Below, piece after piece: positions 16,277 through 26,388 of a DNA stretch of 35,920 nucleotides. Source of the DNA: Candidatus Eisenbacteria bacterium (GTDB lineage: Bacteria; Orphanbacterota; Orphanbacteria; Orphanbacterales; Orphanbacteraceae). The DNA is taken from assembly GCA_016867715.1 (NCBI GenBank), contig VGIW01000027.1, positions 1 to 35,920 of the forward strand, read 5' to 3'. The notes below the pieces were generated by a model, which worked only from the letters and a program-made list of their open reading frames with translations, was not told where the DNA came from and did no database searches. Made by a program: the position numbers and the translations under genes. The number at the start of each line of letters is the position of its first letter. The stretch's first letter is position 1.

Positions 16277-16333
16277 CGGCGGGCGCCGCGGAGTCGAGGG
16301 AGTGAGTCAGCCAGAGAACCGAGGAAACGTGGA

Positions 16334-17221
16334 ATGAGAAAGGGAGGCATCGTTCTGATCGTCGTGGCGTTCCTTCTCGCGGGGGGAGCGGCCTATCTCG
16401 TGCGCGACTATCTCGAAAGCAGCACGACGCGCGAGGTGCCGGCGTTCGACACGGCGCCGGTCGTCGTCGCGGCGGAGGATCTCTCGTACGGCATCAAGCT
16501 CGAGCCGCGCCACCTCAGGGTGGTCGACTATCCGACGGGGAGCCTGCCGTCCGGCGCGTACGGAGAGGCGGACAGCCTCATCGGGCAGGTCACGAAGGTT
16601 TTTCTCGTGACCAACGAGCCGATCATCGCCGCGAAGCTCTCGTCGAAGGGAGGCGGGCTTTCGCTCCGGATTCCGGAGAAGCTACGCGCGAGCAGCGTGA
16701 AGGTGGACGAGGTCTCCGGCGTGAGCGGCTTCGTTCTTCCGGGGGACCGCGTGGACGTCCTCGTCACGCTCTCGAAGGCGGGGATGACGAGCGATCCGGT
16801 GACGCAGATCGTCTTGCAGGACGTCGAGGTCATCGCCTCGGGGACCAAGACCGATACCGAAGGGAACAAGGCGATCAGCACGCAGCAGATCACGCTCCTC
16901 ACCACGCCGCAGGACGCGGAGAAGCTCGCGCTCGCGCAGCATCAAGGAAAGATCCTCCTCGCGCTCCGGAACCCGGCCGACCGGGACACGCTGACGACCT
17001 ACGCCGTCAAGATGGAGGACATCATCCGCGGACCGGAGAAGAAGGCGGAAGCCGCTCCGGTTCGCAGGGCTCCCCCGAAGGTCGAATCGCCGCAGGAGCC
17101 GGCGCTCCCGCCTCCTGGGAGAACGGTCATTCGAGGCGGAGAGGCGAAGGAAGAGGAGCCGGTGATGTTGCCGGACACGGCGAAGGCCAGGCGCGGAACG
17201 CCGAGCACGAGGCGTCGTTAG
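16334..17221 (+). CDS. cpaB: Flp pilus assembly protein CpaB/RcpC
   Basis: A 295-residue inner-membrane-anchored protein with one N-terminal transmembrane helix (residues 5-24). An SAF domain follows at about 40-110 (VVVAAEDLSYGIKLEPRHLRVVD), then the RcpC-type domain around 115-235 (VSGVSGFVLPGDRVDVLVTL, LLTTPQDAEKLALAQHQGKI). The last 60 residues are Pro/Glu/Lys-rich and unstructured. CpaB works with the CpaC secretin in the periplasm. It lies 19 bases before cpaC. Confidence 0.93.
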   Translation: MRKGGIVLIVVAFLLAGGAAYLVRDYLESSTTREVPAFDTAPVVVAAEDLSYGIKLEPRHLRVVDYPTGSLPSGAYGEADSLIGQVTKVFLVTNEPIIAAKLSSKGGGLSLRIPEKLRASSVKVDEVSGVSGFVLPGDRVDVLVTLSKAGMTSDPVTQIVLQDVEVIASGTKTDTEGNKAISTQQITLLTTPQDAEKLALAQHQGKILLALRNPADRDTLTTYAVKMEDIIRGPEKKAEAAPVRRAPPKVESPQEPALPPPGRTVIRGGEAKEEEPVMLPDTAKARRGTPSTRRR

Positions 17222-17240
17222 CTCTCATGGAGAGGAACCG

Positions 17241-18335
17241 ATGAGAAATGCAATGATCCGGACCGCGTTCGTGGTTCTCCTGATCGCAGGCTGGGCCGGC
17301 CATCCCGGGGCGGACACGCCGAAGCCGGGCGGCATCATCGAGGTCCTCGAGCGGCACTCGCGGGTCCTCGAGTTCGACTTCGACGTCGAGACGGTCTCGA
17401 TCACCGACCCGGAGATGGCGGACGTCCTTCTGGTCACGCCGCGCCAGCTTCTCCTGCACGGGAAGATCGTGGGGAGCACGTCTCTCATCGTGTGGGACAG
17501 AAGGCAGGCCCACTACGACTACACGCTCAAGATCGTGAGCGCCCGGACGAAGGAGCAGATCCAGCTTCGCGTGCGCGTCGTGGAGACGAACCGGGACGCG
17601 TTCAACGAGCTCGGGATCGATTGGCTCATCAAGGATCGGTCGGATCGCGTGGTCGAGGGGGACAAGACGATCGCCGGCTACGCGGGGAACGTCCAATCGC
17701 CGAGCGATCCTCTCCGCCTCGGCGTCGGGGTGAGCGGCCTCATCCAATACGTCGGCAAGGAGGAGGAGATCTCCGCGATCGTTCACGCGCTCGACGAGGA
17801 CGGCGGTCTTCGGCTTCTCGCGAAGCCGGATCTCATCTGTCTGAACGGCGAGAGGGCGAGCTTCCTCGTCGGCGGGGAGATCCCGATCCCTGTGTCGCAG
17901 ACGGTGACCGCCGGTTCGGCCTTCTTCACGATCGAGTGGAAGGAGTTCGGTGTCCGGCTTCGCTTCATGCCGACGGTCGTGGGGGAGAGCCTCGTTCGGC
18001 TCGAGGTGGAGCCGGAGGTGAGCAGCCTCGACTACGCGAACGCGATCACGCTCGCCGGCTTCAACATCCCGGCGATCCGAACCCGCAAAGCCTCGACGAC
18101 GGTGGAGCTACGGAACGACGAGACGTTCGTCATCGGCGGTCTTCTCACCGCGACGGAAACCGAGCTTGTTTCGAAGATCCCGCTTCTCGGAAGCATTCCG
18201 CTCCTCGGCGCGTTCTTCAGCAGCAGCACGAGCTCGAGAACCGAAACCGAACTGTTCATCCTGGTCTCGCCGAAGATCGTGGAGCCGCTCGCGCCGACCG
18301 AGATTCCCGAGCTTCCGTGGGCGGGAGAGGAATAG
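17241..18335 (+). CDS. cpaC: Tad pilus secretin CpaC/RcpA
   Basis: A 364-residue outer-membrane secretin with a signal peptide (about residues 1-24). An N-terminal pilus-secretin domain at 30-105 (VLEFDFDVETVSITDPEMADV, LIVWDRR) leads into a secretin domain at about 150-350. The secretin signature reads GGLLTATETELVSKIPLLGS and continues IPLLGAFFSS, then ELFILVSPKIVEPL. It is shorter than most CpaC proteins because it lacks an extended BON region. ATG 17241 follows GAGAGG. It forms the pilus exit channel. Confidence 0.93.
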   Translation: MRNAMIRTAFVVLLIAGWAGHPGADTPKPGGIIEVLERHSRVLEFDFDVETVSITDPEMADVLLVTPRQLLLHGKIVGSTSLIVWDRRQAHYDYTLKIVSARTKEQIQLRVRVVETNRDAFNELGIDWLIKDRSDRVVEGDKTIAGYAGNVQSPSDPLRLGVGVSGLIQYVGKEEEISAIVHALDEDGGLRLLAKPDLICLNGERASFLVGGEIPIPVSQTVTAGSAFFTIEWKEFGVRLRFMPTVVGESLVRLEVEPEVSSLDYANAITLAGFNIPAIRTRKASTTVELRNDETFVIGGLLTATETELVSKIPLLGSIPLLGAFFSSSTSSRTETELFILVSPKIVEPLAPTEIPELPWAGEE

Positions 18336-18358
18336 ACGGAGACGACGGAGCAGCACCT

Positions 18359-19564
18359 ATGAGCAATCTTCGAGTCATCGTGGTCGATTCCGACGAAGTG
18401 ACGAGACGGGCGATCCTCTCGCACCTTGCGGTCCTTCCCGGGGTCGATGTCATCGGGGACGCCGCGGATCCGGCGACCGGCCACCGGCTGATCCGCCAGA
18501 ACCGGCCGGATCTTGTCCTCGTCGAGGTGGGCGGGATGGACGACGCCGGCATGCGCCTCGCCGCGGACGTTCACGCGGAAATGCCGCGAACGGCGGTCTT
18601 CGTTTCATCTCCTCACAAGAACCCGGATCTCATCCTGAAGGCGATGGGCGCGGGGGCGAAGGAGTTTCTCCTCAGGCCGGTCGAGCTTCATGTCTTAACC
18701 AAATCGATCGAGAAGATCCTGAGAGATCCCTCGCGCCACGAGGGGGCGGGCGCGCGAAGGGGCCGGCTCATTACCTTCTTCAGCAACAAGGGGGGCGTGG
18801 GGACGACGACCCTCGCGACGAACACCGCCGCGGGCCTCGCGAAAGAAGGGCTCGGGCCGGTCGGGCTCGTCGATTTCGATCTCCAGCTCGGGAACGTGGC
18901 GAGCTTCCTCAACTTGAATCCGAACTACACCGTCTACGATCTCGTCACGCAGCTCGACAAGGTGACCCCCGACTCGGTCGACGGCTTTCTCGCGAAGCAC
19001 GATTCGGGCATCTCGGTGCTCGCCGAGCCGAAGACGCCGGCCGAGGCCGAGTCGATCACGCCGAGCCAGGCGACGAGGACGATCGAGCTCTTCCGGTCCG
19101 CGTACAGCTACGTCGTCGTGGACACGCCCAAGGGTTTCGACGAGCGGACGCTCGAGATCCTCGACTGCTCGGACGAGATCTTCGTCGTCTCCGAGCTCAG
19201 CCTTCCCGCTCTTCGAAACCTCAAGAAATGCCTCGACGTGTTTCGGGATCTGCAGTACAGCGAAGCGCGCGTTCGAATCGTCATGAATCGCTACGATCCG
19301 AGGGGGATCATCCGCCTCGAGGACGTCCAGGAGAGCCTTCGTTTCGAGGCGTTCTGGAAGTTCCCGAACGACTTTCTTCGCATCATGAACGGGATCAACA
19401 CCGGCACTCCGGTCGTCGTCGGCGCGGAGGAGAGCGAGATCGCGAAGAGCCTCGTTCAGTTCTGCCGCAAGGTCGCCGGGAAGAGCGCGGAGGAGGTCGT
19501 GACGAGCGCGAAGAGCCGAAGCGGCGTCCTTGGGCGTCTCTTCGGCAAGAGCCGGGAGGAGTGA
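18359..19564 (+). CDS. cpaE: Tad pilus localisation ATPase CpaE/TadZ
   Basis: A 401-residue cytoplasmic protein. Residues 1-125 form a receiver-like domain in which the phospho-acceptor position reads [12 protein letters not shown], with Glu56 in place of Asp, so it is an atypical receiver. Residues 135-385 form a ParA/MinD-type ATPase with the deviant P-loop [14 protein letters not shown] (Lys144) typical of CpaE, and [15 protein letters not shown] and VVVDTPKGF as the further nucleotide motifs. CpaE/TadZ places the pilus machine at the cell pole. Its stop is next to the cpaF start (one base between), indicating coupling. Confidence 0.93.
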   Translation: MSNLRVIVVDSDEVTRRAILSHLAVLPGVDVIGDAADPATGHRLIRQNRPDLVLVEVGGMDDAGMRLAADVHAEMPRTAVFVSSPHKNPDLILKAMGAGAKEFLLRPVELHVLTKSIEKILRDPSRHEGAGARRGRLITFFSNKGGVGTTTLATNTAAGLAKEGLGPVGLVDFDLQLGNVASFLNLNPNYTVYDLVTQLDKVTPDSVDGFLAKHDSGISVLAEPKTPAEAESITPSQATRTIELFRSAYSYVVVDTPKGFDERTLEILDCSDEIFVVSELSLPALRNLKKCLDVFRDLQYSEARVRIVMNRYDPRGIIRLEDVQESLRFEAFWKFPNDFLRIMNGINTGTPVVVGAEESEIAKSLVQFCRKVAGKSAEEVVTSAKSRSGVLGRLFGKSREE

Positions 19565-19565
19565 C

Positions 19566-20963
19566 GTGGGTCTTCGAGAGAGGATGAAGATCGGGAAGAA
19601 GGGGCGAGAAGATTCGGAAGGCCCCGCGCAGCCTTCGGCGCGGGAAACGGCGGAGTCTCCCCCGAAGAGCCCGCTCTTCGCGCCGCGCAAGGACGAGCCT
19701 CGCGACGAGCTCCGCGAGCTCAAGGAGCACCTGCACCGGCAGCTCGTCGAGCGGATCGACTATTCCGTTTGGGAATCGCTCGAGGCGGGCGACCTCCGCG
19801 ATCAGGTGACGCGCGTCGTCGAGGCGCTTCTCGTGGAGCAGGGAGTCCAACTCACCGAATTCGACCGGCGAAGGCTGATCGAGGAGATCCGAAACGAGAC
19901 TCTCGGCCTCGGCCCGATCGAACAGTTTCTCCACGATCCGATGGTCTCGGACATTCTCGTCAACGGCCACGGCCAGGTGTATATCGAGCGCTACGGAAAG
20001 CTCGAGCTCACGAACGCGCGCTTCCGCGACGACTCGCACCTCATGCAGGTGATCGACCGAATCGTCTCGCGCGTCGGCCGGCGCGTCGACGAATCCTCGC
20101 CGATGGTGGACGCCCGTCTTCCCGACGGCTCGCGCGTGAACGCGATCATTCCGCCGCTCGCGATCGACGGGCCGGTTCTCTCGATCCGCCGCTTCGGCGT
20201 GCGCCAGCTCTTCATGAACGACCTGATCCGCCTGAACAGCATCACGGCGGAGATGGCGGAGCTCATCCGCGGGGCGGTGAAGGCGAAGCTCAACGTGCTC
20301 ATTTCCGGCGGAACGGGCTCCGGAAAGACGACGCTTCTCAACATTCTCTCGGGCTACATCCCGCCCGAAGAGCGGATCGTCACGATCGAGGACGCGGCGG
20401 AGCTCCAGCTCCAGCAGCCGCACGTGGTGCGCCTCGAAACGCGCCCTCCGAACATCGAGGGTTCGGGCGAGGTCACGCAGCGGGATCTGGTTAGGAACGC
20501 GCTCCGCATGCGCCCCGACCGGATCGTGGTGGGCGAGGTCCGCGGCGATGAAGTGATGGACATGTTCCAGGCGATGAACACCGGACACGAGGGGTCGCTC
20601 ACGACGATCCACGCGAACTCGCCGAGGGACGCGCTCGCTCGCCTCGAGACCCTGATGCTTCTCACCGGGTACTCGCTCCCCGAGAAGGGGATGCGCGAGA
20701 TGATGTCCTCTGCGCTCGACCTGATCGTCCAGGTCTCCCGTCTGAGCGACGGAACCAGGAAGATCGTGAGCCTTTCCGAGGTCACCGGGATGGAAGGCGA
20801 GGTCGTGTCCACGCAGGAGATCTTCGTCTTCGAGCGGACCGGCGTGAGCGAGAGCGGCGAGGTGCTCGGGCGTTTCCGGCCGACCGGCGTTTCGCCCAGC
20901 TTCTTGAACCGGCTGGTTCTCGCGGGAGTGAACCTTCCGCAGGGGATCTTCAGCTCGCTGTAA
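19566..20963 (+). CDS. cpaF: Tad pilus secretion ATPase CpaF/TadA
   Basis: A 465-residue hexameric ATPase powering pilus assembly and retraction. GTG 19566 follows GGAGG; ATG 19584 is the alternative but has poor spacing. The N-terminal domain includes [20 protein letters not shown], then the CpaF block [20 protein letters not shown]. Walker A is [14 protein letters not shown] with Lys254. Walker B and the His box read [20 protein letters not shown] and [15 protein letters not shown]. All catalytic motifs are intact. Confidence 0.96.
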   Translation: MGLRERMKIGKKGREDSEGPAQPSARETAESPPKSPLFAPRKDEPRDELRELKEHLHRQLVERIDYSVWESLEAGDLRDQVTRVVEALLVEQGVQLTEFDRRRLIEEIRNETLGLGPIEQFLHDPMVSDILVNGHGQVYIERYGKLELTNARFRDDSHLMQVIDRIVSRVGRRVDESSPMVDARLPDGSRVNAIIPPLAIDGPVLSIRRFGVRQLFMNDLIRLNSITAEMAELIRGAVKAKLNVLISGGTGSGKTTLLNILSGYIPPEERIVTIEDAAELQLQQPHVVRLETRPPNIEGSGEVTQRDLVRNALRMRPDRIVVGEVRGDEVMDMFQAMNTGHEGSLTTIHANSPRDALARLETLMLLTGYSLPEKGMREMMSSALDLIVQVSRLSDGTRKIVSLSEVTGMEGEVVSTQEIFVFERTGVSESGEVLGRFRPTGVSPSFLNRLVLAGVNLPQGIFSSL

Positions 20964-20970
20964 CGGGTGG

Positions 20971-21936
20971 ATGATGCAATCCGGCGTGATCCTTCTAGTG
21001 TTCGTCTCGGTTCTCCTCGTCGCGCTCGGCGCGCTTCTTCTCGTCGAGTCCGGCCGCGGCGTGAAGAAGCTCCGCGAGCGCGTGAAGGAGATCGGCGGCG
21101 GGGCCGCCGCGGGACCGGGCGACCTCGATCTTATCCGTCTCCGGCGCTACAGCGAGATTCCTCCCCTCGAGAAGCTCCTCTCCGCCGGAAAGCTCGGATC
21201 GGCGATCAGTCTCTTTCTCGCGCAGGCCAATGTCTCTCTCAGCGTCGGGTCGTTCATCCTGCTCACGCTGACGCTCGCGTTCGGCGGCCTTCTTCTCGGC
21301 TCCCACTTGAGCCGTCTCTTCTTCGTGGGCCCCGTCCTCTTCGTGATCCTCGGGCTCCTCCCGTATCTCATCGTCGCCCAGAGAAGAAGAAAGAGGTTTC
21401 ATAAGTTCACCGAACAGTTCCCCGACGCGCTCGAGCTGATCGCGAACGCGCTTCGCGCCGGGATGGCGTTCTCGGGAGCGCTCCGAATCGTGGCGCACGA
21501 GATGCCCGATCCGGTCGGCGGCGAGTTTTGGGTTGTCACGGAAGAGCATAACCTCGGTCTCGACATCCGGGAGTCGCTTCACCGGATGAACCGGCGCGTG
21601 GACATCCCGGACGTCCGCTTCTTCGTCACGGCCGTCGTCCTCCAGCGGGAAACAGGAGGGAACCTCGCCGAGATCCTCGACAACACGACGTCGATCATCC
21701 GCGACCGGTTCCGAATCCTCTCGGAGGCGCGGGTGCTGTCGGCTCAGGGACGTCTCTCGGGAGCGGCGCTCGTTCTCCTTCCCTTCGTGATGACGATCAT
21801 CCTCTCGATCATCGCGCCGGGGTATCTCGCGATTCTGGTCTCCGATCCGATCGGCAAGTACATGCTCGTCGCGTGTCTCTTTCTAATGCTGATCGGTATC
21901 TTCACGATCCGAAAGATCGTGCGGATCAAGGTGTAG
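20971..21936 (+). CDS. tadB: Tad pilus inner-membrane platform protein TadB
   Basis: A 321-residue polytopic membrane protein with a T2SSF domain. Transmembrane helices lie near residues 5-25, 95-135 and 265-315. The cytoplasmic core between them carries family landmarks [20 protein letters not shown] and [19 protein letters not shown]. TadB and TadC together form the platform turned by CpaF. It starts 7 bases after cpaF and ends 2 bases before tadC. Confidence 0.93.
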   Translation: MMQSGVILLVFVSVLLVALGALLLVESGRGVKKLRERVKEIGGGAAAGPGDLDLIRLRRYSEIPPLEKLLSAGKLGSAISLFLAQANVSLSVGSFILLTLTLAFGGLLLGSHLSRLFFVGPVLFVILGLLPYLIVAQRRRKRFHKFTEQFPDALELIANALRAGMAFSGALRIVAHEMPDPVGGEFWVVTEEHNLGLDIRESLHRMNRRVDIPDVRFFVTAVVLQRETGGNLAEILDNTTSIIRDRFRILSEARVLSAQGRLSGAALVLLPFVMTIILSIIAPGYLAILVSDPIGKYMLVACLFLMLIGIFTIRKIVRIKV

Positions 21937-21938
21937 CG

Positions 21939-22880
21939 ATGGGCCGGACCGTGCTTCTTGCGAGCGTTCTTCTCGTCTTCGCGGCGGTGTTCCTCGTCGT
22001 GGTGGCGATCTTTCTTCTCGGGCGCCGGCCGAAGACGGCTCTCGACGAGCGCCTGGAAAGCCTCTCGCGAAGAGAGATCCCGGGGCGCCGCCAGCCGGCG
22101 AGCCTGATCCGCGAGGGGGAGAAGCGCGGTTTCGGCCGCTTCCTCGGCGTCTTGTCCGGAGTATTCCCCGAGTCGTTCCTCGGAGAAGACGTTCGCCTCC
22201 GACTCGTGCGCGCCGGCCATTCGTGGCGGGAGACCCTCCCGATCCTCGTCGGCTTTCGGTTTCTCGGAGCGGTCGTCGTCGGAGCAACCGCGGTCGTTCT
22301 TGGGTTTCGCTACTTGGGCGCCGCGCCGCAGGTTCTTCTCATCGGGGCCGCCGCGCTGGTCGCCGGCTTTCTTCTTCCCGATTTCATTCTCTGGATCCGC
22401 ATCGGCAAACGCCAGGAGGAAATCGTTCTGGGTCTCCCCGATGCGCTCGATCTCATGGTGATCTGCGTCGAGGCCGGGCTTGGTCTCAACGCGGCCATCC
22501 ACCGGGTCGGAACCGAGATCGAGCATGTCTGTCCGCCGCTCAGCAAAGAGCTTCGCATGGTGAACCGCGAGATGCTAGCCGGCAGCTCGCGCAGCGACGC
22601 CCTCCAGAATCTCGCGCTCCGCACGGGCATCGAGGACATCAAGGCGCTCGTCGCGATTCTCATCCAAACCGAACGCTTGGGAACGAGCGTCGCGAAATCG
22701 CTTCGGATTCACGCGGACAACTTGAGGGTCCGCAGAAGACACCGGGCCGAGGAAAGAGCCCGGAAGGTTGCGGTGAAGCTGGTCTTTCCGCTGATCCTTT
22801 TCATCTTTCCGACGTTGCTTCTGGTGATCTTGGGTCCGGGAATGATCCAGCTGATCCGCGCGCTGTCCGAGGCCCAATAG
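21939..22880 (+). CDS. tadC: Tad pilus inner-membrane platform protein TadC
   Basis: A 313-residue T2SSF-domain protein paralogous to TadB. Helices are near residues 5-25, 105-150 and 280-310. Landmarks are LGLPDALDLMVICVEAGLGL and LAILIQTERLGTSVAKSLRI-type sequence, here read as VAILIQTERLGTSVAKSL. The frame is open upstream inside tadB, but ATG 21939, two bases after the tadB stop, is the natural start. It is the last recognisable core Tad gene; no tadD, tadE, tadF or flp follows. Confidence 0.93.
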   Translation: MGRTVLLASVLLVFAAVFLVVVAIFLLGRRPKTALDERLESLSRREIPGRRQPASLIREGEKRGFGRFLGVLSGVFPESFLGEDVRLRLVRAGHSWRETLPILVGFRFLGAVVVGATAVVLGFRYLGAAPQVLLIGAAALVAGFLLPDFILWIRIGKRQEEIVLGLPDALDLMVICVEAGLGLNAAIHRVGTEIEHVCPPLSKELRMVNREMLAGSSRSDALQNLALRTGIEDIKALVAILIQTERLGTSVAKSLRIHADNLRVRRRHRAEERARKVAVKLVFPLILFIFPTLLLVILGPGMIQLIRALSEAQ

Positions 22881-22907
22881 GGGGCTCTCGGGAGGAGGTT
22901 CGAGACA

Positions 22908-23015
22908 ATGAACATCTCTTGGAGCATTCTAATTCCGGCGCTGATCATCATCGGCATTCTGTACTTCGTGGTGCGCTCGAGGCGGAAGGGCCGGCAGGCG
23001 GCGAGCAAGAAGTAG
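22908..23015 (+). CDS. 35-residue membrane peptide after tadC
   Basis: MNISWSILIPALIIIGILYF forms one hydrophobic helix (residues 5-22), followed by a strongly basic tail (VVRSRRKGRQAASKK). A GGAGGAGG Shine-Dalgarno at 22891-22897 with good spacing makes translation likely. It lies 27 bases after tadC in the same direction. It lacks the G-XXXX-EY prepilin cleavage site of Flp pilins, so it is not an obvious pilin. A small accessory membrane subunit of the Tad machine is a reasonable guess from position only. Confidence 0.6.
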   Translation: MNISWSILIPALIIIGILYFVVRSRRKGRQAASKK

Positions 23016-23073
23016 CGGAAGCGCGGGAGGAGATCCCCCGCGCCCGGATTGGTTCATTTATCAAGGAGTTATT

Positions 23074-23505
23074 ATGGCCCGAACGATCGTTTCGGCCTTG
23101 CTTCTGCTCGCGCTCATCACCGGATCGGCGCTTTCGGAAAGCGCGGATTGGGTTCGCGTCACGACGTGGGAGGGCCAAGAGATCGCGCTGGCGAACTTCG
23201 GGTTCTTCCGATCTTCGAACTGGGATGCGATCGCCGACTTCCGCGTCGATCGATCGAGCGTGCTCGTGGTGTACGGGGGCGCCCGCACCCGTATCTCGCT
23301 GTCGGAGATCCGGAGCGTGACCCAGGACCGTCCCGAGTTCACGAGTGCTTTCCACGGCGTGGTGATCGAGATGAACGACGGTCTTCGCTTCCGATGCGAA
23401 ATGGTCCCCGAGACCAGCGGGGTCGCGGGGAGCGATCAGGTCGGCGAGGTCCGAATCCCCGGGCGCAAGATCAAGAGCATCGAGTTCGTCCGGGGCGCCT
23501 CATAG
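23074..23505 (+). CDS. Exported hypothetical protein, 143 aa
   Basis: The signal peptide covers residues 1-22 (MARTIVSALLLLALITGSAL). The mature part is beta-rich (VRVTTWEGQEIALANFGFF, VLVVYGGARTRISLSEIRSV, GEVRIPGRKIKSIEFV) and resembles small barrel domains, but no family was recognised. AAGGAG precedes ATG 23074. It follows the Tad genes in the same orientation and precedes the Ig-repeat lipoprotein, so a surface or pilus-related role is possible. Confidence 0.75.
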   Translation: MARTIVSALLLLALITGSALSESADWVRVTTWEGQEIALANFGFFRSSNWDAIADFRVDRSSVLVVYGGARTRISLSEIRSVTQDRPEFTSAFHGVVIEMNDGLRFRCEMVPETSGVAGSDQVGEVRIPGRKIKSIEFVRGAS

Positions 23506-23648
23506 GGCGAAGAAGCGGAAGGGGCGGCGCGGGGTTTCCAAGACGTCCGCGATTCGCTCACGAGCGGCCCGCTTCGAGTCCCGGGTTCCGAGAGGCGCGG
23601 CGCCGCGCGCTCCGGGCGCTCCGCTCAGGGCGGAGAAGGAGGATTTCC

Positions 23649-26363
23649 GTGGGTATGGGCATTCGATCCCGAACGGATCGGAGGACGATCGGTATCTGGT
23701 TCAGTCTGGGCCTCTTCGTTCTCTCCCTCGTGATCTTGCTTGCTTGCGAGGCGAAGGACGAGGGACCGACCGGCCCGGGCACTCTCCCGACGGACGATCC
23801 GGTTCTGGATCGAGGGGCCGGCACGTTGCTCGCGGATGGATCGGACGAGAAGCCGATCTATGTCTACATCTTCAGCGAGTGGGGAGCTCCGCTCGAGGGG
23901 ATCGCCGTTCGCTTCAGCGCTTCGGTCGGAGCGATCACCCCCTCCGCGGTCACGGATCAGGACGGCCGCGCGTCCGCGACGCTCCTAAGCGTGTACTCGA
24001 AGCAGGATCTCGTCTCGCGCGTCTGCGCGTCGATCTCCGAACGAGCCGACTCGACCGCGCTCCCGAAGGGGAAGACCGGGCCGCTCGCGCCGCAAGAACT
24101 GTTTGACGCGGCAAGAATCGTTCGGATCGGGACCGAGGGGGACGCGTTCGACTCGCCGGGAAAGAGCGGAGTCTCGGTGGAGGCCCTCGCGGCCGCCGCG
24201 CGATCCGCGTGCGCGGATCAGGCATTCCTCGGGGTCAGCGTCTCGCTCGGCGCGTCTCCCGCGAGGATTCCCGCGGACGGGGTAAGCGCCGCCTCGCTTG
24301 TCGCGGTTCTCACGGAAACGACTCGCGGCGTTCCGGTCGTGGGGTCGGTGCTCCGCTTCGCCGCGAGCGCGGGTTCGATCGAGGGAGAGAAGACGACCGA
24401 CGGAGAGGGGATCGCGGTCGCCCGCCTGACGAGCGGAACCTCCCCCGACACGGCCGGTGTCAAAGTTTATGTCGGAACATCTCTCGCCGCGGATACGGAG
24501 GTCCAGTTCGCGCCGATCACGATGCGCCTCGTGGCGGACCCTTCGATCGTGAACGCGGACGGAGAGAGCGCGAGCCAAATCGCGGCGACTCTTCTCTCCG
24601 AACAATCGACACCGCTCGCGGGGCTTTCGATCGAGTTCGAGACCGACCGCGGTGCGGTCTCCTCGCCGGTCACGACCGGAACGGACGGGAGGGCGGTCGC
24701 GACGCTGACGAGCGAATCCGAATCGGCCGTCGCGACGGTGAAGGCGCGCTTCGCGGGGGCGCTCGTCGAGTCGGTCGAGGTCCGCTTCGCGACGAGCTTC
24801 CGGCCCGCGAGCCTCGTCCTCACCGCAGGACCGTCCTTGATCGTCGCGGACGGCGTGAGCACGGCCTTGCTCCGCGCGGCCGTGTTCGACTCGACCGGGA
24901 TCGCGGTCCCCGACGGAACGCCGGTCCGCTTCGAGATGCTCTCGGGGGGCGGAACCGTGAGCGGGCTCGCGGCGACGGCGGGGGGCGCAGCGACGATGGT
25001 CCTCATGAGCGGGACGCGAAGCGGGGTCGCGACGATCCGCGCAGAGGCGGGCGGCGCGGCCGACACGATCGCGGTTCGCTACGTTCCCGGCGCGCCCTCG
25101 CGCATCGATCTCTCGGCGAACCCGAGCGCGCTTCTCGCGAACGGCGTGGAGAGGTCCGCGATCGCGGCCGCCGTCTTCGACGCGCACGAAAACCGCGCGG
25201 GCGCGGGGATCGAGGTGAGCTTCGCCGCGACGCGCGGCGCGATCGAGCCGCGCGCGACGACCGACAGCACGGGAAACGCGCGCGTCTTCTACACCGCGGC
25301 GTTCGGCGCGGGCGAGGCGCGGATCGACGCCTCGGCCGGCGGCGCTTCGGCGCAACTTAGGCTCTCGCTTCTTTCGGATGCGCCCTCGGCGATCCTCCTC
25401 GACTCGCTCTCCCGCGACGCGATCCGTGTTCAGGGAACCGGCGCTCCGGAAGCGGCCACGATGATCTTCCGCGTCTACGACAAGAACGGGATTCCGATCG
25501 GTCCGGACAGCCCGACGCGCGTCGTCTTCGAGCTGAAGGCGGCGACGGGAGGCGGGGAGTATCTCCATCCGACCGCCGATACGACCGACGCGATGGGACG
25601 CGTGCGCGCGACGCTCGTCAGCGGGACGCGGCCCGGCGTCACGGAGACCGTTGCCCGCATCTCTTCGGTCAGCCCGGCCGTCGAGTCGCAGGTGATCCCG
25701 ATCGCGATCCACGGGTTCCTCCCGCATCCGACGCATCTGGACGTAGCGGCGGACACGCTGAACATCCCAGGGATGATCTACGACAACTGGGAGAACCCTA
25801 TCCTCGCGCTCGTCTACGACCGCTTCTCGAACCCGGTACCCGAGGGGACGGTCGTCTACTTCTCGACGAACTACGGCGGCGTCACCGGTTCCGACACGAC
25901 CGACGCGTACGGGCGCGCGAAGGCGACGTTCGTCTCCAAGAACCCGCGCCCCGGCGACGGCCTGGTTACGGTGACGGCGCAGACGGCGGACTCTCTCGGC
26001 AACCCGATCACCGCGCAGACTTCCTTCCGGATGAGCGGCTCGACCGCGCCGATCGTCGTCGCCCCGACGACCTTCTCGATCGCGGACGGCGGCTCGCAGT
26101 ATTTCACGTATCAACTGCACGACGTCTACGGCAACCCGCTCACGCATCACACGAGCGTCGAGGTGACGACGACTTCCGGAACGCTCGCGGGAGACATCCA
26201 GTTCGAGTTGCCGGACGTGATCGGCGGGTACACATCCTTCTCGTTCTATCTCGCCGACGCGCTGCCGGGGGATCCCGATCCCCCGCTGGCCGTGTTCGTG
26301 ACGATTCAGGTGACGAGCCTGAACGGAAACGCGTCGATCACGATCCCGGGCACGATCGACTAG
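23649..26363 (+). CDS. Large lipoprotein with about eight invasin-like Ig (Big_1) domains
   Basis: A 904-residue protein. GTG 23649 lies 6 bases after AAGGAGG; ATG 23655 is two codons later. The signal peptide ends LFVLSLVILLAC, an LLAC lipobox. The rest is a string of about eight domains of 85-110 residues. Each opens with a phrase such as IPADGVSAASLVAVL, IVNADGESASQIAATL or LLANGVERSAIAAAV, continues xxVxFxxxxGxxxxxxTTDxxGxAxxxL, and ends with a strand. This is the Big_1/invasin fold used as stalks in adhesins. There is no enzymatic domain or LPXTG. Placed at the end of the Tad cluster, it may be a surface stalk or adhesin. A terminator follows. Confidence 0.88.
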   Translation: MGMGIRSRTDRRTIGIWFSLGLFVLSLVILLACEAKDEGPTGPGTLPTDDPVLDRGAGTLLADGSDEKPIYVYIFSEWGAPLEGIAVRFSASVGAITPSAVTDQDGRASATLLSVYSKQDLVSRVCASISERADSTALPKGKTGPLAPQELFDAARIVRIGTEGDAFDSPGKSGVSVEALAAAARSACADQAFLGVSVSLGASPARIPADGVSAASLVAVLTETTRGVPVVGSVLRFAASAGSIEGEKTTDGEGIAVARLTSGTSPDTAGVKVYVGTSLAADTEVQFAPITMRLVADPSIVNADGESASQIAATLLSEQSTPLAGLSIEFETDRGAVSSPVTTGTDGRAVATLTSESESAVATVKARFAGALVESVEVRFATSFRPASLVLTAGPSLIVADGVSTALLRAAVFDSTGIAVPDGTPVRFEMLSGGGTVSGLAATAGGAATMVLMSGTRSGVATIRAEAGGAADTIAVRYVPGAPSRIDLSANPSALLANGVERSAIAAAVFDAHENRAGAGIEVSFAATRGAIEPRATTDSTGNARVFYTAAFGAGEARIDASAGGASAQLRLSLLSDAPSAILLDSLSRDAIRVQGTGAPEAATMIFRVYDKNGIPIGPDSPTRVVFELKAATGGGEYLHPTADTTDAMGRVRATLVSGTRPGVTETVARISSVSPAVESQVIPIAIHGFLPHPTHLDVAADTLNIPGMIYDNWENPILALVYDRFSNPVPEGTVVYFSTNYGGVTGSDTTDAYGRAKATFVSKNPRPGDGLVTVTAQTADSLGNPITAQTSFRMSGSTAPIVVAPTTFSIADGGSQYFTYQLHDVYGNPLTHHTSVEVTTTSGTLAGDIQFELPDVIGGYTSFSFYLADALPGDPDPPLAVFVTIQVTSLNGNASITIPGTID

Positions 26364-26388
26364 GTAGGTCTCCTCATGCATCGCGAAG

